Below the pieces are notes generated by a model. It was not told the origin of the DNA, ran no database searches, and saw only the letters and a program-made list of their open reading frames with translations. The translations under genes were made by a program, and so were the position numbers. A DNA stretch of 64,000 nucleotides from Tricholomella constricta (taxonomy: Eukaryota; Basidiomycota; Agaricomycetes; Agaricales; Lyophyllaceae), in assembly GCA_013368375.1 (NCBI GenBank), contig JAACJP010000039.1, forward strand, positions 310,001 to 374,000. The letters run 5' to 3'. The number at the start of each line of letters is the position of its first letter. Position 1 is the stretch's first letter. This document shows positions 58,661 through 64,000 of this stretch, piece after piece.

Positions 58661-60133
58661 ATGTTCACACGTCCTCCTCCCCTCCAGCTGCTCCGTAAGT
58701 CACCGTCCATCATCACCATCGTCTATCTTTATTAACGTCTTCGAGCAGTTGACAACACCCGAGAATTGAGGCCGGAACCTCAACCTGGGCTCGTCACGCA
58801 ATGCAGTATATTTGCTTCGCGGATCTACCAAGCAAACTGGAGGAACTTGGTCATTGCTGGTACATTGCGTATTTCTCGATTACCATATCCGCGATACTTA
58901 ATGTACCTCTCCAGTCGCCGCTGTCAACGCCCTGCGCTTCCTCGTCGCGGCAGTGCGTATCCCCTGCCACGTGTACATCCCGGTCTCATTCTCATCTCGC
59001 ACTCCACAGCTGACAGCCTTCCACGATATCTGCACCAGTGAGTCTCTATTTCATCCCGTCCAACCCCACACCCACATCTATCCGCCCACAGACCCCTTCC
59101 CAAGGCTGGCCCAATTCTCCCTCGCGCTGGGCGCGTTGCACCTCCTCACCGCCCTTATCCAGATCTTCGGCGCCCTCAGCGCAGCCCTCGTGCGTCCCCC
59201 TCCCCTTCCCCGCTCCCAGGCTTTAGCTGACACTGCCTTGGTCACAGCAACGCCTCCCGCTGATCCGCGCACACGTCCACCTGGCCTTTGTCGCCGTCCT
59301 CCTCATCGCCACAACGGGCTTCCTTTCCGGCCTCCAGTACTTCCTTCTCGCTGTGCGTCCCCCTTCCCCTTGCCCCTTGCCCCTTTCCCCGTCCCCGCCC
59401 CCTTCCAGTACGGTGCTGACTACGTCTACGTACATAGGAAGACATCATCGCCGAGTGCGTCGCACTCTCCGTAAGCGGCAGCTGGGTCTCCAAGTCCATC
59501 TTCGTACGTTCCTATCCCCCGTCCCCCGTCCACGTCTGTGTTCTGTGTTCTCTGTTCCTTATCCTAATGACGGGGCTTCTCGTACAGCGCGGCAAGCTCC
59601 GCCCAGGCCAGACCCCCAGCACCAAACTCGCCCAAGAACGTGCGTCCCCTCTTTCCCTCCCTTCCCTCCCTCTCCACTCCATCTAATAATATCGCACAGA
59701 ATGCCTAACAGCCTGGTCCCGCGGCTCCCTCTCCCAACTCGCCGCAGTCCCCCTCTTCTCCCTCCTCCCCGCCCTTACCTTCTTCCTCCTCGCATACGCA
59801 TACTACCGCCAGGCCTCCGACCCCGCGCACGCTGCGTCCCTTGTCAAACTTCAGACTGGTGAGATGGGTGAGAGAGAGGGTTACGGGTATAGTTTGATGT
59901 ATGGTGCGGGCGCGGGCGTTGGGCAGGAGGTGGGGCAGCACCGGGCCCCCCGGATACAGGCACAGAGACAGCTGCACCCCTCGCGCTCTCCGCTGATGCA
60001 TACCGCGTCGCCGTCGCTGTCGCCTGGCCCGCCGTCGTATGCGGCCCCGGCCCTGCGTGAGGGCTACGGCTACGGGAACGGATATGGATACGGGTATGGG
60101 TACGGGGGAGACGATGCGGGGCGGTTCGTGTGA
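58661..60133 (+). CDS. Tetraspan membrane protein with YG-rich tail
   Basis: ATG 58661 starts MFTRPPPLQLLL, spliced to DNTRELRPEPQPGLV and YQANWRNLVIA-VAAVNALRFLVAA. Next are FPRLAQFSLALGALHLLTALIQIF, HVHLAFVAVLLIATTGFLSGL, EDIIAECVALSVSGSWVSK and SQLAAVPLFSLLPALTFFLLAYAYYRQ. That again gives four helices with a loop before the last. The tail ends in GYGYGNGYGYGYGYGGDD and stops at 60133. Introns are 45-60 nt, C-rich. The layout mirrors the head-to-head neighbour, so the two probably come from one duplication. Function unknown. Confidence 0.7.
60061..60110. repeat. GGNTAY repeat coding YG dipeptides
   Basis: Degenerate hexanucleotide units encode the Tyr-Gly run at the C-terminus of the plus-strand tetraspan protein. 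Confidence 0.6.
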
Positions 60134-60980
60134 GTGTCAATAAACTGAGAGAGGAGAGAAGCTCCCGATATCGATGCTACGCTACAATGTACAGTACGTG
60201 TATGGATATATTGTATGGGTATGGATCAAGGTTTTCGGTGTCGTGATGGGATCCATATGACGATACATGTGGGTTGCTGAAGTCCGAGAAGTAAAAACGC
60301 AAAACGTGGAATGGAGATACATACCGCCGCGGAACGCTACGCCTGAGATTCGGGTGCCCCTTGGCCTCAATATTGTACTTCCTAAGTTACTTATAGCAAG
60401 AGTGATCTCAGCTCAGCCGAGGTGTGTACATCGTCAGTGTTGGGCCCGGGCTACCGCACCCTGCAATGCAGTGCGTGTCGGTAACGGTAACGATAACGCC
60501 GACAGAGGAAGATAGATAGATAGGGAGTTGGAGGAAGGCACTGCCGATGCCGATGGTGATGGCGGTTGGGGGGCTCGGAGCTTCACTGCATCCCGCGATG
60601 TGATGATGATGATGATGATGATGTGCCGAGTACAAGAACCAGAACAGGAACGTGAACCGAAATGGAAAAAGGAAAAAGGAAAAAGGAAAAAAATAAAAAA
60701 TTGGAGCCCTCAAGCGCGTTGCGCGCGTTTCGATGACACATCAGAACAACTCAGTCGGTATCGGTGGGATGCAGCAGGCAGCAGCAAGACCTTTAACGTT
60801 TTTTTTTGGGCGGGGGGGGGGGGGGCAGGACATAGGCATAGGTATGGATTGTGTGATGCATATGAGCTGGCATGCGAGTTGCGGGGGAGAGACGGGAGAC
60901 GCGGGGTCGGGACACGACACGGCACGGCGTCAAGAGGGGGAATAGGAGAATAAGAAATACAGTGAATCCCACACTCATAT
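60134..60980. other. Convergent 3' flanks
   Basis: About 850 bp between two converging stops. It holds a TGA microsatellite, a GAAAAAG-type run near 60660-60695, and a G-run at 60810-60825. No gene is visible. Confidence 0.45.
60601..60624. repeat. (TGA)n microsatellite
   Basis: Seven or more tandem TGA units in a non-coding region. Confidence 0.85.
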
Positions 60981-61604
60981 CTACTCTGCGTCCAGGACGG
61001 TGGTTTGCAGGCCCTGTGTGCAGAGGAGCAGAAGTCAGAGAGAGGGGGAGAGGGAGGGAAGAGGGGGGGGCGCACCTTGAACGACGTGACGGGGACATGC
61101 GAGACGTATGTGAAGAGCTTCTCTTTTGCGTTCTCGTCGTCATTGCGCTTCCCTGTGCATCCAAACCCGAATCAGATTAAAGCCCGCGCTCGGAGACAGA
61201 GACGGAAACCGAGAAACACGCACGCTCGAGCTTGACACGGAGCCTGTGGGGGACGGTCTTGATGCCCCGGGCCCAGACGGCCTGGTTGAGGCGGGGGTCG
61301 ATGCGGACGTCGGAGGTGCCCATGGTCTTTTGCGCAAACTCGATCACGGACTTGACGGCCCAGGGGGCGCGCTTCTTGAAGGAGCGGCCGTGCACGCGCT
61401 TGTGGAGGTGGATGGTGTACTCGCGCGAGACGACGTCCTGCAGCGCGGAGCGGGTCTTGCCGCCAGTCTGCGATTATACCAGTGAGATGATCAGCAGGTG
61501 GGGATTGTGTATTTTGTGCAGCACCTTTTTCTGGGAGGGGGCCTGGCGGGAAAAGAGGGTCAGAGGATTGTTAGGGGACGACAACAATGAGGGCGGCGTA
61601 CCAT
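60981..61604 (-). CDS. RPL31: 60S ribosomal protein eL31
   Basis: Large-subunit ribosomal protein. The first exon holds only the ATG (61604-61602), followed by a GTACGC donor. A second tiny exon gives APSQKK. The third reads [60 protein letters not shown]. Then come [24 protein letters not shown] and [10 protein letters not shown] with a TAG at 60981. The full length of about 124 residues is normal. Four or five introns are concentrated at the 5' end, as in many fungal ribosomal protein genes. Confidence 0.92.
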
Positions 61605-62051
61605 GTCTTGAGGATGTCAAAGTCGGTGAGCAAAGGTCGTAAACTTGCAGGCGCGGCTTGTTTGGCTAGGTCTGTTGTGTAAACAAATTAAGGTTCATGT
61701 GGCTTGCAGTCGCCCCGGCGTTTGCCATTGTCACGGGACATTGTCGAAAAATACTTCCGTTTGTCCCGATATAGACACTCCTTTGTGGCTTTATTCTCTG
61801 AACGCGCGTCCCATTATTCGACCATCTCTGGAATGGCATTGTTCTCTGGTATCATCAATAAGTTACTGAGCTAGTTCCGCTGATGATCCCATGTGCTTGA
61901 GAAATCTTCGGATGTGACCCTGCTAATCAGGAACCTCGTGCTATGCCAGTCCTATAAAAGGACTTGGTTGAACCCTTTGTTCAACCAACTCTCGAGTTTC
62001 CCACTTTACAGCCTTTGTGATCACCCTCCCTCCCTTCACAACCTATCCACA
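61605..62051. promoter_or_regulatory. Divergent promoter region of eL31 and the CFEM gene
   Basis: About 450 bp between the two ATGs. The CFEM side has TATAAAAG at 61953-61960, 92 bp before its ATG. A pyrimidine-rich leader follows. I see no clear element on the eL31 side. Confidence 0.5.
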
Positions 62052-62738
62052 ATGCGCTTCTCACTCGCCGTCCTTGCCCTCGCTGCCTCTTCCGTCTCCG
62101 CGTCCCTCATTGCCCGTCAACTCCCTTGTACGTCCCCGTCCTCCTGATTCCCTATGCACGCTTACCCAAACCTTTCCCAGCCTGCGCCAACGACTGCCTT
62201 TTGGGCCCTACAGTCGACCTCGACGGCTGCGGGCCCCGCGAGAACCTCTGCCTCTGCAAGAGCGAAAAGTTCGTCAGCAAGTCCACCGCTTGCATCGCCC
62301 AGGCCTGCAAGGGCGACGACCTCACCACCGCCATCAACATCTCCCAGCAAATCTGCCTCTCCGTCGTACGTCTTTCTTTTCCCACACGCTTAGCCCCACT
62401 TCTTTTTTTGACGCGTCGTCGGTGCAGGGCGTCACCCTAACTGGAACCATTCCCGGCCCCACGTCCACCGCCCCTGAGGGCACTGACGCCACCTCTGCGC
62501 CCCAGTCCACACCCACCGCACCCGCCTCGTAAGTATACACCCCCCGTCCCTCCTTCCTCCGCGCTTACTCATTCCCTTCCTTCCTTTTAGCACTGGCAGC
62601 GGCGCAGGCAGCAGCTCGGGCACCGGCAGCGGCACCGCCCCGCCCCCGGCCCAGACCTCCAACGCCGCCCTCTCGCTCGCAGGCAACGCCGCCGCAGGCC
62701 TCGCAGCCGCCCTCGGCATCGCCGTCGCCGCGCTCTAA
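62052..62738 (+). CDS. CFEM-domain GPI-anchored surface protein
   Basis: A signal peptide (MRFSLAVLALAASSVSASLIA) is followed by a CFEM domain with eight cysteines in the fungal order: CANDC, DGCGPRENLCLC, STACIAQAC, QQIC. The Asp of TVDLDGC sits where heme-binding CFEM proteins keep their axial ligand. After that comes a Thr/Ser/Pro linker (STAPEGTDATSAPQ), a Gly/Ser stretch and a hydrophobic end (NAAAGLAAALGIAVAAL) that should direct GPI attachment. Introns lie at about 62128-62179, 62367-62427 and 62530-62590. About 175 residues. Likely a wall or membrane protein in heme/iron uptake or host contact. Confidence 0.88.
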
Positions 62739-63818
62739 CTCTGAACCACCCCCCCCCTGCACCGTGCGCATTCGCATTCGCATTCCCCCGCGCCGTGCCC
62801 TCTTCTCCTTTTTATTTAATGAACACTTCGTGGGTCGCTCCGCTCAAAAGGGCTCCTTCCTCTCGAGGTCGCCGTACGCACTCACTTCCTCACACACACA
62901 CAAACACACACACGCACACTCGCTCGTGTATACCTGTCCGTCATACTTATGTCTTATGTCGTATAAGTACATTACTGGGGTGCCGGCTACGTTAGGGTAG
63001 CTGGCTGGCTTTTGCATATAAATTCGTATATATATATCGTTCGCTGGGCCAATCAATCAATCGATGGCAAAGTTCAAACTGCTTTAGATCGTGGAAAGTT
63101 CTTGCGCACATAACGGGAGCCTATTCGACATAAATGTATGGAAGTTGAGGGTGGTTGTGGGTGGTTGTGGAGCCCTGCGCTCCCGCGCCGCTGCCATCAT
63201 GTGCATCATGCAAATGCAAATGCTTCCATAAATTTTGTGGGCCGTTTTCTCATGCATGTCATTCAGCCCATCAAAAATAAAGTGTCAATGTATCAATATG
63301 TCACAGTGGAGATGGGGTACATAGTTATTTCTGATCAGAAATCGCCGACAGGTTATATGTACCACTTCAAGTTGTAGGATGATCACGAGAAGAAGAAGTC
63401 AATTGGGGCCTTGATCATGAGGGGAAGAAAAGAAAGAAGGCTTTCAAAGAAACCCTATCGCACAAGCCACTGGGGCGGAAGACAGGGTCCTCCTTACTAG
63501 TTGTGATTTGTTGCGGAAGAGGTGAGTGGGGGGAATGAAAGCCATGCGAAGACGAATCAGAAGAGAAAAAGACAGGGGACCCCCGATGAGTCGGCCCCCA
63601 GAGCACTTCTTTGGCGCGCTTCAAGAGCCGTGAGGCGAGGTAGAGACTTTTCGTCCGAGTCGTTACAGTGCAGAAGCGCGGAGTCGGGAATTCAACTTCA
63701 ACTAGCCGCGCTGCGGCGCGCTACATTTCACGTTTAGACGACACTGGATCGACAACTCTATCCCTGTACGGCTCATCAGCTTTACTCTCTCTCCTGAAGT
63801 GTTGCTACATTTTTTACC
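62739..63818. other. Intergenic, nothing recognised
   Basis: About 1.1 kb with a CA-rich run near 62893-62921, a TA run near 63029-63038 and no convincing gene. A short GGTGGTTGTGG duplication is at about 63150-63170. Confidence 0.45.
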
Positions 63819-64000
63819 ATGGTCAAGCGTAAACGAACGCCAGTGGAGCTAAAAGTGCGGGACCTGACGGCGAAAATCCAGGTCGATGGCCACGATGTGC
63901 CCGACTGGGGGCCGCGCCCCACAGCGCGCTTTGTCGATGACATCAATGAAGAAATCTTCTTCTACTGGTTAGACGAGGAAGACAAATATCAACTCTCAAT
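63819..64000 (+). CDS. 5' part of an unknown gene, cut by the window edge
   Basis: ATG 63819 (context TTACCATGG) opens a frame that runs to the window end: MVKRKRTPVELKVRDL, then DVPDWGPRPTARFVDDI and EEIFFYWLDEEDKY. No stop occurs. I do not recognise the family; the charged start suggests a nuclear or cytosolic protein. Confidence 0.55.
   Translation, partial: MVKRKRTPVELKVRDLTAKIQVDGHDVPDWGPRPTARFVDDINEEIFFYWLDEEDKYQLS

Noticed and set aside
1..64000. CRISPR arrays, operons, bacterial-type signals
   Set aside because: None seen; the window is eukaryotic with spliceosomal introns throughout.

Overview
The window reads as nuclear DNA of a filamentous basidiomycete, most likely an agaricomycete. 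The reasons are single genes broken by many 45-65 nt introns with GTRNGT donors and YAG acceptors, TATA boxes 80-100 bp before start codons, a CFEM/GPI surface protein, an NLR of the hydrolase-NB-ARC-TPR type, and several protein families whose look is typical of mushrooms. I cannot name the species. All splice sites were read by eye.

Layout. 0-14.5 kb: UbiA-type prenyltransferase, a tRNA-Ala(CGC) with a short intron, a nucleotidyltransferase-like protein, a large FHA chromatin-type protein with a KEN degron, a decayed scrap of a histidine-kinase HAMP repeat, two hypothetical genes, a truncated membrane-protein relic and LCB1 (serine palmitoyltransferase subunit 1). 14.7-27.8 kb: three paralogous multi-pass membrane genes in one orientation, split by an 8.76 kb LINE (18168-26923) that has perfect 15-bp target-site duplications and an A-tail. 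28.6-36.4 kb: a long disordered/coiled-coil protein, a hydrolase-NB-ARC-TPR NLR, a tiny hypothetical gene and a Ypl225w/PBDC1-type eEF1A chaperone. 36.5-38.5 kb: decayed NAD(P)-binding (SDR/NmrA-like) remnants. 38.7-44.3 kb: a ZZZ3-like SANT protein and Tof1/Timeless. 44.3-46.8 kb is gene-poor. 46.8-53.8 kb: a bZIP factor, a transaldolase-fold protein without its catalytic residues, a HAD 4-nitrophenylphosphatase/phosphoglycolate phosphatase, and GPI11/PIG-F. 55.6-64 kb: ribosomal proteins eL34 and eL31, a head-to-head pair of tetraspan membrane proteins with GQ-, GM- and YG-rich tails, a CFEM protein, and the 5' end of an unknown gene cut by the window edge.

How the parts relate. Most genes are unrelated housekeeping neighbours (sphingolipid start, GPI anchor, ribosome, eEF1A folding, replication-fork protection). 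Three places look accessory or fast-evolving: the LINE plus tandem membrane-gene cluster, the NLR, and the decayed reductase region.

The most unusual signal is the LINE itself. Its APE-RT-RNase H ORF has no AUG upstream of the endonuclease domain as read straight. Removing two introns with canonical ends (65 and 47 nt) joins it in frame to an AUG at 21158. The gag-like ORF1 also needs a 58-nt intron, and a third upstream ORF carries a 51-nt in-frame intron. Together this suggests a non-LTR retrotransposon that keeps spliceosomal introns, so that translated (spliced) and retrotransposed (unspliced) RNAs would differ.
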